Assembly: GCF_032878975.1 (NCBI RefSeq)
Contig: NZ_CP043875.1
Span: forward strand, 434,001 to 498,000
Direction of reading: 5' to 3'
Length of the DNA stretch: 64,000 nucleotides
Source of the DNA: Methanoplanus sp. FWC-SCC4
GTDB lineage: Archaea > Halobacteriota > Methanomicrobia > Methanomicrobiales > Methanomicrobiaceae
In this document: positions 33,868 to 42,702 of the stretch, in pieces
Numbering within the stretch: the stretch's first letter is position 1
How the letters are laid out: each line of letters begins with the position of its first letter
Program-made: the position numbers and the translations under genes
Notes under the pieces: generated by a model
Told to the model about the DNA's origin: nothing
Database searches by the model: none
The model's input: the letters and a program-made list of their open reading frames with translations, nothing else

Positions 33868-34425
33868 ATGCACATTCCTGATTCCGTAGAAATAAGGGAC
33901 AAAAGAGTTGAACTCGGTCTTACCCAGGCAGAGGTTGCTGAAAAGGCCGGATTAAGCCAGTCAATGATTGCAAGAATAGAATCTGGCACTGTTGATCCAA
34001 GGGTGAGCACACTTAGAAAAATTGTTGAAGTTCTTCAGCGTGCCCAGAGTTCGATGATTACAGCGGCAGATATGATGAAAAGTCCGGTAATAAGTGTTCA
34101 GGCAAAAGAGACTGTTGCAAGTACTGTTTCAATAATGGAAAATTACGGTATATCACAGATTCCTGTACTGGATATGGGAGTGCCTGTAGGCTGTATTTCC
34201 GAATCTGCGATAATAAATGCGATGGATGAGGGCAGAATCCAGAAAATACAGTCTCAGGTTGTTTCTGATTTTATGGAGGAGGGTTTTCCAACGATTCCTA
34301 AATCTACTGATATGGATACGATAATACATATGCTTCATAATCATCATGCGATTCTTGTTGTTGATAAGGGAATTGTGGAAGGCGTTATCACAAAACATGA
34401 CCTGATTGCAATTATTTCAAGATAA
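33868..34425 (+). CDS. XRE-type HTH regulator with two CBS domains
   Basis: A 185-residue archaeal transcription regulator. Residues 8-60 are a Cro/XRE helix-turn-helix (RDKRVELGLTQAEVAEKAGLSQSMIARIESG). Residues 66-120 and 128-183 are a CBS pair (MMKSPVISVQAKETVASTV; DFMEEGFPTI) likely to bind an adenine nucleotide or SAM. So DNA binding is probably tuned by cell energy or metabolite state. Similar proteins occur throughout methanogens. Targets are unknown. It is monocistronic and convergent with tpiA. Confidence 0.85.
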   Translation: MHIPDSVEIRDKRVELGLTQAEVAEKAGLSQSMIARIESGTVDPRVSTLRKIVEVLQRAQSSMITAADMMKSPVISVQAKETVASTVSIMENYGISQIPVLDMGVPVGCISESAIINAMDEGRIQKIQSQVVSDFMEEGFPTIPKSTDMDTIIHMLHNHHAILVVDKGIVEGVITKHDLIAIISR

Positions 34426-34544
34426 AATAATTCTAAAGCATTTTTGATAAATTATTGAAAAAAGTACATGAAATGAATTTTTAGGCTCTGTCTGATGAAA
34501 AGAGCATTAATATATTTTTATGTAAAATTTGATGAAGTCTTAAA

Positions 34545-35219
34545 TTATATTTTTGATACAAGTGATCTTAATACCTTTTCAGGATCATCTGCCTTAACAA
34601 CACCTGATGCTAGTAGTACACCGTCTGCACCAAGTTCAATTGCCCTTTTAACGCATTCTCCTGTGCTTATGCCTGCACCTGCAAGAACCCTTATACTGCT
34701 GTTTTTTTCTTTCACTGCAGTGACTGAATTCTCAATAATTTCAGGATCTGCCGTTGCAACAGATATGCCGCTTCCGATAAGTTCGGGAGGTTCTATTGCA
34801 ATAAAATCCGGTGAAAAGGATGCTGCTGCTGCACTTGTCAAAATATCATTTGTGCAGACGATTGTCTGAAGATTTGCTTCTTTTGCTGCCTTTACAGATC
34901 CGGAAATATCCGCAAGTGTGAGACGCCTCTCCGAGTGATTAATGAGAGTGCCGGTTGCCCCTGCTTCACGCACAGCGCCTGCAAGAATGTGGCCTGTGTG
35001 TGCACCGGGATTTATTGCATCTATGTGTTGGGCATAGACCGGAAGATTGTAGTGATTTGACATAGGGTGAATATCCATATACCCCGGAGCAATTCCTATC
35101 AATACTCCTGATTCCATTGATACATTTAAGGCAGCCTGTGCAATACTGTGTGCCCTGTGACCGTAACCTTCCTTGTATGCCTTAAAATTAATTATTATTG
35201 TAGGGAATTTTTCAGGCAT
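34545..35219 (-). CDS. tpiA: Triosephosphate isomerase, archaeal type
   Basis: Interconverts dihydroxyacetone phosphate and glyceraldehyde 3-phosphate. The 224-residue length is the short archaeal form. Active-site residues: N11 and K13 in [10 protein letters not shown], the histidine in LINHSERR, and the glutamate in [13 protein letters not shown] phosphate loop follows (AGAGISTGE, then [12 protein letters not shown]). It is 13 bases downstream of the aMBF1 gene and probably in the same transcript. Confidence 0.95.
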   Translation of the reverse strand: MPEKFPTIIINFKAYKEGYGHRAHSIAQAALNVSMESGVLIGIAPGYMDIHPMSNHYNLPVYAQHIDAINPGAHTGHILAGAVREAGATGTLINHSERRLTLADISGSVKAAKEANLQTIVCTNDILTSAAAASFSPDFIAIEPPELIGSGISVATADPEIIENSVTAVKEKNSSIRVLAGAGISTGECVKRAIELGADGVLLASGVVKADDPEKVLRSLVSKI

Positions 35220-35232
35220 TTTTTCATCTCTT

Positions 35233-35739
35233 TCATTTATTTCTCTTGATTTTCATCACATCGCCCAGAGTAGGGGTAATATGGCCGGTTTTTCCGGTAT
35301 CCTGACTTGATTCCATAGACTCAAGAAGGTTTATTTCAAGTTCGGATTCCAGTTTTTTTCTGACATTGTCTTCAGGAATCATTCCTTTTTCAATCTTTTT
35401 TATAAGTCCCTCTTTTTCTTTGATTTTAAGTGCAAGTTCTTTTTGTGACAGATTTCTGCTGATACGTGCTTCACGGATGCGTTCGCTGAAGTCTTCAATT
35501 ATTTCACCATCCATTAAGTCAAACACATCGCGTGTACGTTTTTTTGGTGCAGGTGTCATACCTGGGGCAGAAACTCTTGATATTTTCCCTATATTCTGGT
35601 TTCGGGCATTTATTCCGGGTTGCTGTATTTCTGTGCCCAGTTTGGAGCATTTTTGGCATACCCGCATTTTTGCACCGCCAATTGAAACTAGAATTGATTT
35701 TCCGCGGATAATTTCCCCGCAAACCTCACATTCTGACAT
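35233..35739 (-). CDS. mbf1: Multiprotein bridging factor aMBF1
   Basis: Archaeal MBF1 homologue, a zinc-ribbon/HTH protein that binds the small ribosomal subunit and may bridge to transcription. It is 168 residues from the ATG at 35739 (MSECEVCGE). An in-frame ATG at 35754 would add five residues, but the TATA spacing favours 35739. Zinc ligands are CEVCG and CQKCS. A disordered linker precedes the HTH at about 85-140 ([22 protein letters not shown]). It diverges from a PAN gene, and the two promoters are interleaved. Confidence 0.9.
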   Translation of the reverse strand: MSECEVCGEIIRGKSILVSIGGAKMRVCQKCSKLGTEIQQPGINARNQNIGKISRVSAPGMTPAPKKRTRDVFDLMDGEIIEDFSERIREARISRNLSQKELALKIKEKEGLIKKIEKGMIPEDNVRKKLESELEINLLESMESSQDTGKTGHITPTLGDVMKIKRNK

Positions 35740-35755
35740 GTTAATCGCAAACATC

Positions 35756-35780
35756 TATATATTGAACTATCCCTATATAA
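35756..35780. promoter_or_regulatory. Interleaved divergent TATA boxes (aMBF1 and PAN-1)
   Basis: For the + strand, TATATATTG near 35756-35763 predicts a start about 35785 and a 12-base leader with GAGG before the PAN-1 ATG. For the minus strand, TTATATAG at 35780-35773 predicts a start near 35751 and a short leader before the aMBF1 ATG at 35739. The two genes therefore compete for one 57-base region. Confidence 0.45.
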
Positions 35781-35796
35781 CTATTTGAGGAAGCGG

Positions 35797-37032
35797 ATGC
35801 CAGAAGGCCGAAAACCCGAATCAGATTCAAACACTGAAGAAGTTACAAGATATCTTCTTGACAGAATTTCCAGTTTGGAAAACAGGAATATAGAACTTAG
35901 AGAAGAGAACAGACAGGTTGAATCTGAGAAAAAGTTTTTGGAGAGTCAGAAAACCCGCTATGAGAGAGAGATCCGAAAACTCAAAGGTGAAATTGAGAAA
36001 TTAAGGAGTCCTCCTTTAATAATCGGAAAAATAACCGATGTTGCCGGTGATAACAGGTATGTTGTCCAGTCAAGCGCAGGTCCTGTATTTATGGTACGTG
36101 CATCCGGTTTTATTGAGCCTGAAGACTTAAAAGCCGGAGTCAGGTGTACTCTTAATCAGCAGTCCCTGGCAATAGTTGACCTGCTGCCTCAGACTTTTGA
36201 TTCCCAGGTTTACGGGATGGAAGTGGAAGATCCACCTGTTGAAAATTATTCTGATATAGGAGGGCTTGAAGATCAGATTCTGGAGATTAAGGAAGCTGTT
36301 GAGCTCCCGCTTTGCAAGCCTGAACTGTTTGAAAAAGTCGGAATTTCCCCGCCCCGCGGTGTATTGCTTCACGGCCCCCCTGGTACCGGCAAAACTCTTC
36401 TTGCAAGAGCCGTTGCGCATGAAACCAATGCCAAATTTTTAAGGGTTGTTGGTTCAGAACTTGTCCAGAAATATATTGGTGAAGGTGCAAGACTTGTCAG
36501 GGAGCTTTTTGAACTTGCAAAGAGGGATGCTCCATCAATAATATTTATTGATGAAATAGATGCAATCGGGGCGCAGAGGACAGAAAGCCTCACCTCGGGA
36601 GATCGCGAAGTTCAAAGGACACTTATGCAGCTTTTGGCGGATCTGGACGGCTTTAAGAACCGTGGCGATGTAAAAATAATCGGTGCCACCAACAGAATTG
36701 ATATTCTCGACCCGGCGCTTCTAAGGCCCGGCAGGTTTGACAGAATGATTGAGATACCAGAACCCGATGTTGACGGAAGGTATGCAATTTTAAAAATTCA
36801 TTCAAAAAACATGAGCCTTGGAGAAAGTATTTATCTGGAAAATATTGCTGAGCTGACTGAAAGAATGAATGGTTCAGATCTCAAATCAATATGCACAGAG
36901 GCCGGAATGTTTGCCATTCGAGATGACAGGGATACAATAGAAATGGCCGACTTTGTAATGGCAATTGATAAAGTCAGGCATAATCAAAAGGGCAGTGTAA
37001 GTGAACTTTCAGACGGAGCAATGTTCGCCTGA
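35797..37032 (+). CDS. pan: Proteasome-activating nucleotidase, paralogue 1
   Basis: AAA+ unfoldase that feeds the 20S proteasome. It is 411 residues from the ATG at 35797, with GAGG six bases before; a TTG at 35785 is less likely. An N-terminal coiled coil (about 12-70), an OB domain, Walker A GPPGTGKT at 193-200, Walker B IIFIDEID near 248-255, and pore loop KYIG are visible. The C-terminus ends AMFA, so the HbYX docking motif of PAN is replaced by Met-Phe-Ala. This may weaken 20S gating or select a different partner. Convergent with a second PAN paralogue's operon. Confidence 0.92.
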   Translation: MPEGRKPESDSNTEEVTRYLLDRISSLENRNIELREENRQVESEKKFLESQKTRYEREIRKLKGEIEKLRSPPLIIGKITDVAGDNRYVVQSSAGPVFMVRASGFIEPEDLKAGVRCTLNQQSLAIVDLLPQTFDSQVYGMEVEDPPVENYSDIGGLEDQILEIKEAVELPLCKPELFEKVGISPPRGVLLHGPPGTGKTLLARAVAHETNAKFLRVVGSELVQKYIGEGARLVRELFELAKRDAPSIIFIDEIDAIGAQRTESLTSGDREVQRTLMQLLADLDGFKNRGDVKIIGATNRIDILDPALLRPGRFDRMIEIPEPDVDGRYAILKIHSKNMSLGESIYLENIAELTERMNGSDLKSICTEAGMFAIRDDRDTIEMADFVMAIDKVRHNQKGSVSELSDGAMFA

Positions 37033-37051
37033 ATAGATCAAAAATTTACTA

Positions 37052-37489
37052 CTACTCCTTTTCAGATTCGCTGCACCAGACTTCAAAAACAATATCATTG
37101 GAATCTACAAAATCCGGATAATCCTCTTTTGAAGAATGTGATTCCATCCAGATCTCATCAGAGATGATATTCTCTTTTATTCCAATTAATTTGGAGAAAT
37201 CCCATGTTTCACCCAATTTAATGTCACGCTCATATATCTCAAGAGCAAATTTGTGTGAACAGTAAAGTTCGGGTGATATCTCATAAAGGATCTCGGAAAC
37301 ATAACGCCTGATGTACCATTTAAGCTCTGATACAAGGGATAATGCACTACCCAAAGTGGCATTTTCAATTATTATCCCGTATTCTGTTTCTTTTGGTTTG
37401 TAAAAACGGAGAATATTTCTGCTTGTCTCAGATGAAACAAGTGTTTTGTATAACAAAACACCTTCCTTTTGAACAAACAGAAGATTCAT
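37052..37489 (-). CDS. DUF5804-like conserved archaeal protein
   Basis: A 145-residue protein of unknown function. The segment SSETSRNILRFY, followed by GSALSLVSELKWYIRRYVSE, matches my recollection of the euryarchaeal DUF5804 family, also present in haloarchaea. No catalytic motif, membrane segment or signal peptide is visible; the C-terminus is acidic. It lies five bases downstream of PAN paralogue 2 on the same strand, so a role in PAN or proteasome function is possible by association only. Confidence 0.65.
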   Translation of the reverse strand: MNLLFVQKEGVLLYKTLVSSETSRNILRFYKPKETEYGIIIENATLGSALSLVSELKWYIRRYVSEILYEISPELYCSHKFALEIYERDIKLGETWDFSKLIGIKENIISDEIWMESHSSKEDYPDFVDSNDIVFEVWCSESEKE

Positions 37490-37494
37490 GATTC

Positions 37495-38670
37495 TCAGAT
37501 ATACATTATATCTTCAGTTTTGTTTTTCTTTCTTACCTTTAAGACGGCATCTTCAAAGTTTTTCATTGTGACATAATTCAGGTCTTTTCTGACTGCAATC
37601 ATTCCTGCCTCACGGCATATTGCCTGAATTTCCGCCCCTGTGGTATTTTCTGTTAATTTGACAAGATCCAGGAGATCCACGTTCTTCATGTTAAGTTTTG
37701 AAGAGTGAATCTTGAGGATTTCAAGTCTTGCACTTTCATCAGGGAGTGATACTTCCAAAATCCTGTCAAATCTTCCCGGACGAAGGAGTGCGGGGTCAAG
37801 CATGTCAACACGGTTTGTGGCTGCCATTATCCTGACATTTCCGCGGTTGTCAAAACCGTCCATCTCTGCAAGCAGCTGCATTAATGTTCTCTGTACTTCA
37901 GCACTTCCTGAAGTGCCATCCTGAGTACGCATACTTCCTATTGAATCTATTTCGTCTATGAAGACAATTGCCGGGCTTCTTTCACGGGCGAGTGTAAAGA
38001 GATCCCTGACAAGCTGTGCGCCTTCACCAATGAACTTATGCACAAGTTCACTTCCCGACATCCTTATGAATGTGGCGTTTGCCTGGTTTGCAACTGCCTT
38101 TGCAATAAGGGTTTTTCCTGTTCCGGGAGGTCCGTACAGCAGAATTCCTTTTGGAGGTTCAACTCCTATTCTTTCGAATACCTCCGGTTTTGTCAGAGGA
38201 TATTCAACTGCTTCTCTTACTTCTTCAATCTCTTCTTTGAGACCTCCAACATTTTTAAAGGATACATTTGGTGACTCCTCGAGTTCCATTACCCGTACCC
38301 TTGTATCGAAGGTATTGCCAATAATTTTCACGATTGATAAAGCGTTATTGACGGCGACTTTCATTCCGGGCCTTAACTGACCCTGAAGTGCTTCAAGAGA
38401 ATGTGTAATATATTCCTGATTGTTTCCCTGCTGACGCAGGTAAACTTCGCCGCTTTCAAGAATGTCGACTACTGCTGCAACAAAGAGTGGAGGACGCTTG
38501 AGTTGGTTATTTTCTTTTTTAAGCTGAGCATTATCTTTTTCAAGGCGGCTCACTTCTCTGTTGAGGACTTCGACCTTCATCCTCAGGTCCTGGACCTGTT
38601 CGTTTAATTCCTGAATCCGGGGCTTTGAAATATTATCTTCATCCGGATTATTGAAGATGGTCTCATCCAT
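37495..38670 (-). CDS. pan: Proteasome-activating nucleotidase, paralogue 2
   Basis: Second AAA+ proteasome activator, 391 residues. N-terminal coiled coil (about 15-58), OB domain, Walker A GPPGTGKT at 180-187, Walker B IVFIDEID, pore loop KFIG and second region of homology RPGRFDR are all intact. The C-terminus DIMYI is a proper HbYX (hydrophobic-Tyr-X) motif, so this is the paralogue best equipped to dock on and open the 20S gate. It starts an operon with the DUF5804-like gene and diverges from the aconitase-X small subunit gene across only 37 bases. Confidence 0.93.
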   Translation of the reverse strand: MDETIFNNPDEDNISKPRIQELNEQVQDLRMKVEVLNREVSRLEKDNAQLKKENNQLKRPPLFVAAVVDILESGEVYLRQQGNNQEYITHSLEALQGQLRPGMKVAVNNALSIVKIIGNTFDTRVRVMELEESPNVSFKNVGGLKEEIEEVREAVEYPLTKPEVFERIGVEPPKGILLYGPPGTGKTLIAKAVANQANATFIRMSGSELVHKFIGEGAQLVRDLFTLARERSPAIVFIDEIDSIGSMRTQDGTSGSAEVQRTLMQLLAEMDGFDNRGNVRIMAATNRVDMLDPALLRPGRFDRILEVSLPDESARLEILKIHSSKLNMKNVDLLDLVKLTENTTGAEIQAICREAGMIAVRKDLNYVTMKNFEDAVLKVRKKNKTEDIMYI

Positions 38671-38675
38671 GTTAC

Positions 38676-38684
38676 TTTATATCT
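38676..38684 (+). promoter_or_regulatory. TATA box of the AcnX small subunit gene
   Basis: TTTATATCT centred about 28 bases before the ATG at 38708, in a 37-base divergent region shared with PAN-2. Predicts a nearly leaderless mRNA. Confidence 0.45.
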
Positions 38685-38707
38685 TAATCTTACAACATTT
38701 ATTAGGT

Positions 38708-39109
38708 ATGTCTTTTACAATTAAGGGTAGAGGTATTTCAAAAGGTGAAGGTAAAGGTGCTCTTCTGGTCAGCCCTGAGCCTATATCCTTTCTGTCCGGC
38801 GTAGATCCCGAGACGGGGATAGTAATAGAAAAAGGACATTTTCTGGAAGGAAAATCTATTGCAGGGAAAGTACTTGCTTTTCCTTACGGCAAAGGGTCAA
38901 CGGTTGGTTCTTATGTCATGTATGCCCTTAAAAGAAACAATAAAGCTCCTGCTGCAATAATCAATGAAGAAGCCGAAACTATCATTGCAACAGGGGCAAT
39001 AATTGCCGACATTCCAATGGTTGACAAACCACAGAAGTCTCTTTTGGATATGGCTGACGGTACAAGTGTATCAGTTGACGGAAATACCGGTGAGATAATA
39101 GTAGAATGA
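38708..39109 (+). CDS. Aconitase X small (swivel) subunit, phosphomevalonate dehydratase type
   Basis: DUF126/aconitase-X swivelling-domain protein of 133 residues. In archaea the two-subunit AcnX acts as phosphomevalonate dehydratase in the archaeal mevalonate pathway. The start at MSFTIKGRGISKGEG (38708) fits family length; an upstream in-frame ATG adds a hydrophobic 19-residue run encoded inside the promoter and is rejected. Motifs: PISFLSGVDPETG, FPYGKGSTVGSYV and the conserved PMVDK. The large subunit is not in this window. Confidence 0.85.
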   Translation: MSFTIKGRGISKGEGKGALLVSPEPISFLSGVDPETGIVIEKGHFLEGKSIAGKVLAFPYGKGSTVGSYVMYALKRNNKAPAAIINEEAETIIATGAIIADIPMVDKPQKSLLDMADGTSVSVDGNTGEIIVE

Positions 39110-39158
39110 ATCTTTTTTCATTATCAACCTAAAATCTATAATATTTTGGAGGCGTGCA

Positions 39159-40283
39159 TTGCATTACTTCGTTTTACTTACTGATGACTGTAATTTGAAC
39201 TGTTCATACTGTCGGGGAAAAATTTTTGAAGTACCTGACTTTGATTTTCAGAGTATCGACATTGACGAAACTCTTCCCTGTGAAGCCAGCTTCAATCCCG
39301 GGACACTATATTCCTTTCTTTCAAAGGATGAAGAAGCGGTTTTAACATTTTACGGAGGAGAACCCCTCTTAAGAGACGATCTCATAAAAGAGATGATGGA
39401 CAACGCACCGGTAAAGGATTTTATGATACATACAAACGGGACCCTTTTAAACCTTCTTCCATCATCGTATATCAACCGTTTCAGGTCAATATTCGTCTCA
39501 ATAGATGGTAACAGGTCTCTAACCGACATGTGCAGGGGAGCCGGCACTTATGAAAGGATAATAAATAATCTTGTAGATATTTCAAAAAATGGCTATAAGG
39601 GTGAAATTATCGGGAGAATGACTGTCACGGAAAATACGGATATATACGAATCTGTGAGGTTTCTATCTTCAAACGATGATTTTTCTTTTTCTTCTATTCA
39701 CTGGCAGATTGACGGAAACTTCTGGAATGATTATTCTCTCAGGGAAAATTTTTCCAGATGGGTACATGATACGTATAATCCCGGGATATCAATGCTTATC
39801 AGGTACTGGGTAAATGTGATGGAAGAAGAAGGCAGGGTTTTAATGTGGTATCCATTCGTTGGAACTATGGGTGACCTGTTATCCGGCTATAAGAAATCAC
39901 CTCTTAGATGCGGGAGCGGATTTGCGAATTATAGTATTATGCAGGATGGGAGTATTGCTCCCTGTCCCTGTATGGCAGGCATGAAAGATCACTATTGCGG
40001 ACATATAGATACGTCTTCCCCCTGTACAGCTAAAAAAGAGTGCATCTCAGGAGAGTGTCTCAAATGTGATATTCTGGATTTTTGCGGAGGCAGATGTCTT
40101 TATTCAAATATTACCCGGCCATGGCCTGATGAAGGCAGAAGGGCAGTATATGAGACTGTAAAAAATCTGAAAAATTGCATTGAGTCGGAACTTCCAAGGG
40201 TAAAAGGGCTGATTGAGGAAGGGGTTGTTTCGCCGGAATCCTTTGAGTATATAAAATACAATGGCTGTGAGATAATTCCATAA
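39159..40283 (+). CDS. Radical SAM/SPASM protein, AF0577-like family
   Basis: A 374-residue radical SAM enzyme with a SPASM-type C-terminus. C11, C15 and C18 (CNLNCSYC) hold the SAM cluster; LTFYGGEPLLR is the SAM-binding GGE motif. Auxiliary cysteines are spread over about 265-330 (LRCGSGFANY, APCPCM, CGH, CISGECLKCDILDFCGG). It resembles the archaeal AF0577 family, thought to modify peptides or proteins; no small peptide gene is visible nearby. It starts with TTG at 39159, six bases after a strong GGAGG. 25 bases separate it from a second radical SAM gene. Confidence 0.8.
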   Translation: MHYFVLLTDDCNLNCSYCRGKIFEVPDFDFQSIDIDETLPCEASFNPGTLYSFLSKDEEAVLTFYGGEPLLRDDLIKEMMDNAPVKDFMIHTNGTLLNLLPSSYINRFRSIFVSIDGNRSLTDMCRGAGTYERIINNLVDISKNGYKGEIIGRMTVTENTDIYESVRFLSSNDDFSFSSIHWQIDGNFWNDYSLRENFSRWVHDTYNPGISMLIRYWVNVMEEEGRVLMWYPFVGTMGDLLSGYKKSPLRCGSGFANYSIMQDGSIAPCPCMAGMKDHYCGHIDTSSPCTAKKECISGECLKCDILDFCGGRCLYSNITRPWPDEGRRAVYETVKNLKNCIESELPRVKGLIEEGVVSPESFEYIKYNGCEIIP

Positions 40284-40308
40284 AATTTCAGGACAGAACT
40301 GATTATAC

Positions 40309-41430
40309 ATGAAGGTTAACTGGAGAAACATAAAATGGGCCAGGAATTCCTATGCAGTTTTGTATGCTGCATGTGAGAAGAACAATATTACATTAAATCC
40401 GGTTGACCATCCTGAAGATGATGTTACCTTATACAGTCTTAATTCAATTAATGCCGGTCAGTATCTTGATGAGATGAAAGATGCCGGGTGTATTACAATA
40501 GCCGGAGGGCCTCATCCTTCGGCCAGATATGAAGATATCCTGAATTATGCTGACTATGTTATTGTTGGTGAGGGTGAACATACTCTTCCTGCTCTTTTAA
40601 AGGCAATTGAGAATAATTCCCCTGTTCTTCCAAGAGGTGTGGCAACAAAGGGACAATACATAAAATGTGACAAATGCGTATTTCTTGATGCCTATGAACC
40701 GTTTACCAGGGTGAAAGGTTACATAGAAGTTTCCCGTGGTTGTCCTTTCGGGTGCGGCTACTGTCAGACCCCTCGTCTTTTCGGAGGTCACATGAGGCAC
40801 CGGTCAATTGATGCAATAGTCAGGGCATCTGAGGCTTACAGTGATGTTCGTTTTTTGACACCGAATGCACTTTCCTATGGTTCGCGTGATGGAAGAAAAC
40901 CGGCATTTGAAAAACTAAAAAAACTCCTTGGAAGTTTTGACAGGGATAAAAATCTCTATCTGGGTACTTTTCCAAGTGAGGTAAGGCCTGAATTTGTTAC
41001 GGATGAATCTGCAGAGATAATTGTTGATTTCTGCAAAAACAAAAAACTGCATTTTGGTGCGCAATCAGGCAGTGAAAGGGTATTAAAAGCAATAAACCGT
41101 GGCCATACAACTGAAGATGTCATAAATGCGGTAGAAAAATGCAAAGATTATGGGATATTTCCAATAGTTGACTATATAGTAGGTCTTCCTGGTGAAACAA
41201 AAGAGGATCAAAAAGAAACCATTGAGCAGATAAAATGGGTTTGCAGGTTTGGAAAGGTGCATGCCCATTATTTTACGCCGCTCCCCGGTACCCCTCTTGC
41301 AGATGAAAAACCTGCGCCCCTGATTCCTGAAATTGAAAAAACTCTTGGGAGGCTTTCACTTGCAGGCCGTGCAACAGGTTCGTGGATGAATGCTGAGTTA
41401 AGATTTTTTACAAAGAACAAAAATCAATAA
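40309..41430 (+). CDS. B12-binding-domain/radical SAM protein, MJ1487-like family
   Basis: A 373-residue radical SAM enzyme. The N-terminal half (1-130) is a degenerate cobalamin-binding fold with AGGPHPSA and GEGEHTLPALL. C145, C149 and C152 (CPFGCGYC) ligate the SAM cluster. Downstream motifs FGAQSGSERVLKAINRGH and DYIVGLPGETKEDQ are typical of the Elp3/MiaB-like core. It looks like the MJ1487 family of unknown substrate, possibly a methyltransferase or methylthiotransferase. The phosphoesterase gene follows after three bases. Confidence 0.8.
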   Translation: MKVNWRNIKWARNSYAVLYAACEKNNITLNPVDHPEDDVTLYSLNSINAGQYLDEMKDAGCITIAGGPHPSARYEDILNYADYVIVGEGEHTLPALLKAIENNSPVLPRGVATKGQYIKCDKCVFLDAYEPFTRVKGYIEVSRGCPFGCGYCQTPRLFGGHMRHRSIDAIVRASEAYSDVRFLTPNALSYGSRDGRKPAFEKLKKLLGSFDRDKNLYLGTFPSEVRPEFVTDESAEIIVDFCKNKKLHFGAQSGSERVLKAINRGHTTEDVINAVEKCKDYGIFPIVDYIVGLPGETKEDQKETIEQIKWVCRFGKVHAHYFTPLPGTPLADEKPAPLIPEIEKTLGRLSLAGRATGSWMNAELRFFTKNKNQ

Positions 41431-41433
41431 TCA

Positions 41434-42075
41434 ATGATGAAAGTTCTTGTGCTGACTGATCTTCATGGTCAGTATGGCAAAGTTGGTTCATTTATGGATT
41501 TAGGGCCTGACATGGTCATAATTTCCGGTGACCTTACTGATATGGGTCCCCTGGAACCGGTCATCCCGATGCTTGATGAGATAGATGTCCCATGCTTTGC
41601 AGTTCCCGGGAACTGTGATCCAAAAGAGATTATTGAAACGCTTGAGGAATCCGGCGCAGTTTCTCTTCATGGCTCTTCGCTGACTTTGGGAAAGATTACG
41701 CTTGTCGGAGTCGGAGGCTCAAATCCTACCCCGTTTAACACACTCTTTGAACTGAATGAAGAAGAAATTGATTCAATTCTGACCACGGCGGAAAAAAGAG
41801 TAAAACCCAATGTACACAATATTCTTGTTTCTCATGCTCCCCCTCTTGGAACACTTGACAATGTAGGGGATGCAAATGTTGGGAGCAGTTCGCTAAAAGA
41901 GCACATGAAAAAATACGATCTCATATGCTGCGGACATATCCATGACGACTACGGAGTAAAAGAGATTGACGGAACAATTGTTGTGAATCCGGGTCCCGCA
42001 GCTGATGGCAGGTGTGCCCTTGTAACTCTTGGAGATGAGGCAAAGGACATCAAAGTTGAGCTTATAACAGTCTGA
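41434..42075 (+). CDS. Calcineurin-like metallophosphoesterase
   Basis: A 213-residue YfcE/MJ0936-like phosphodiesterase. All five metal-binding blocks are visible: TDLHG, SGDLTDMG, PGNCD, VSHAPP and CGHIHDDYG. The substrate is unknown. ATG-ATG tandem start at 41434; the second ATG (41437) is equally possible. It lies three bases from the preceding radical SAM gene and is convergent with the CYTH gene. Confidence 0.88.
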   Translation: MMKVLVLTDLHGQYGKVGSFMDLGPDMVIISGDLTDMGPLEPVIPMLDEIDVPCFAVPGNCDPKEIIETLEESGAVSLHGSSLTLGKITLVGVGGSNPTPFNTLFELNEEEIDSILTTAEKRVKPNVHNILVSHAPPLGTLDNVGDANVGSSSLKEHMKKYDLICCGHIHDDYGVKEIDGTIVVNPGPAADGRCALVTLGDEAKDIKVELITV

Positions 42076-42113
42076 AAATATTTTTTTTATGTGTATGAAG
42101 GCGGTTCATGTCT

Positions 42114-42647
42114 TCATATGGAATTTTCTTTTTCAAGTACCATTTCAAGATATGATTTTGTGATATGGTCTCCAATAATTCCAAGCTCATTTTTTGCCTT
42201 TTCAATTAAGGATAATGCATTTTCATTATCATCTGTCACGACTTCAATCTCTACAAAAGTTCCGATGCCCGAAATATCGTCAAGTGCAATTGTTGTGCCC
42301 ATGAATCTGTATTCCTCTCTTGTTTTAATCACAGTCTCTGATTTTCTGTAACCAAGCCTGAGAAGAATTTTTTCAAGGGTTTCTGGGTCATTAAAAGATA
42401 TATTGAACTCCTCTCGTGCCTTTGCGGAACTTCCCTTTAGTTTTGGCCCTTTATATGTGATTTCCGTATTATCATCTGTTACCCTTATGCGAAGTGCCTC
42501 ATCTGTTTTTGCAAAGTCTCTGTCCGGGGCATTGAAGTACATGTCCTTTTGGACGCTTTTACCAAGAGATTCTGCCTTTTTATTCACTAATAACTCCTTT
42601 ATCGGAAGATGTGAGTTTACCTTAATTTTTGCTTCGACTTCAAGCAT
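42114..42647 (-). CDS. CYTH domain protein (class IV adenylate cyclase-like)
   Basis: A 177-residue triphosphate tunnel enzyme. The ExExK signature is at the N-terminus (E3-V-E5-A-K7), with further tunnel residues in ALRIRVTDD, ITYKGPK, REEFNI and FVEIEVVTDD. Archaeal members are annotated as CyaB-type adenylate cyclases, but thiamine-triphosphatase or tripolyphosphatase activity is equally possible. Monocistronic, diverging from the FKBP gene. Confidence 0.88.
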   Translation of the reverse strand: MLEVEAKIKVNSHLPIKELLVNKKAESLGKSVQKDMYFNAPDRDFAKTDEALRIRVTDDNTEITYKGPKLKGSSAKAREEFNISFNDPETLEKILLRLGYRKSETVIKTREEYRFMGTTIALDDISGIGTFVEIEVVTDDNENALSLIEKAKNELGIIGDHITKSYLEMVLEKENSI

Positions 42648-42702
42648 CCTGCATCACTTATATAGGTTGATTTAACCAACTAATATAGACAGGTGTAATT
42701 AT

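Noticed and set aside
38651-38707. Hydrophobic N-terminal extension of the aconitase-X small subunit
   Set aside because: It covers the divergent promoter and exceeds family length; MSFTIKGRG at 38708 is the family start.
42665-42680. GGTT/AACC repeat between the CYTH and FKBP genes
   Set aside because: Four-base arms only; too short to claim an operator.
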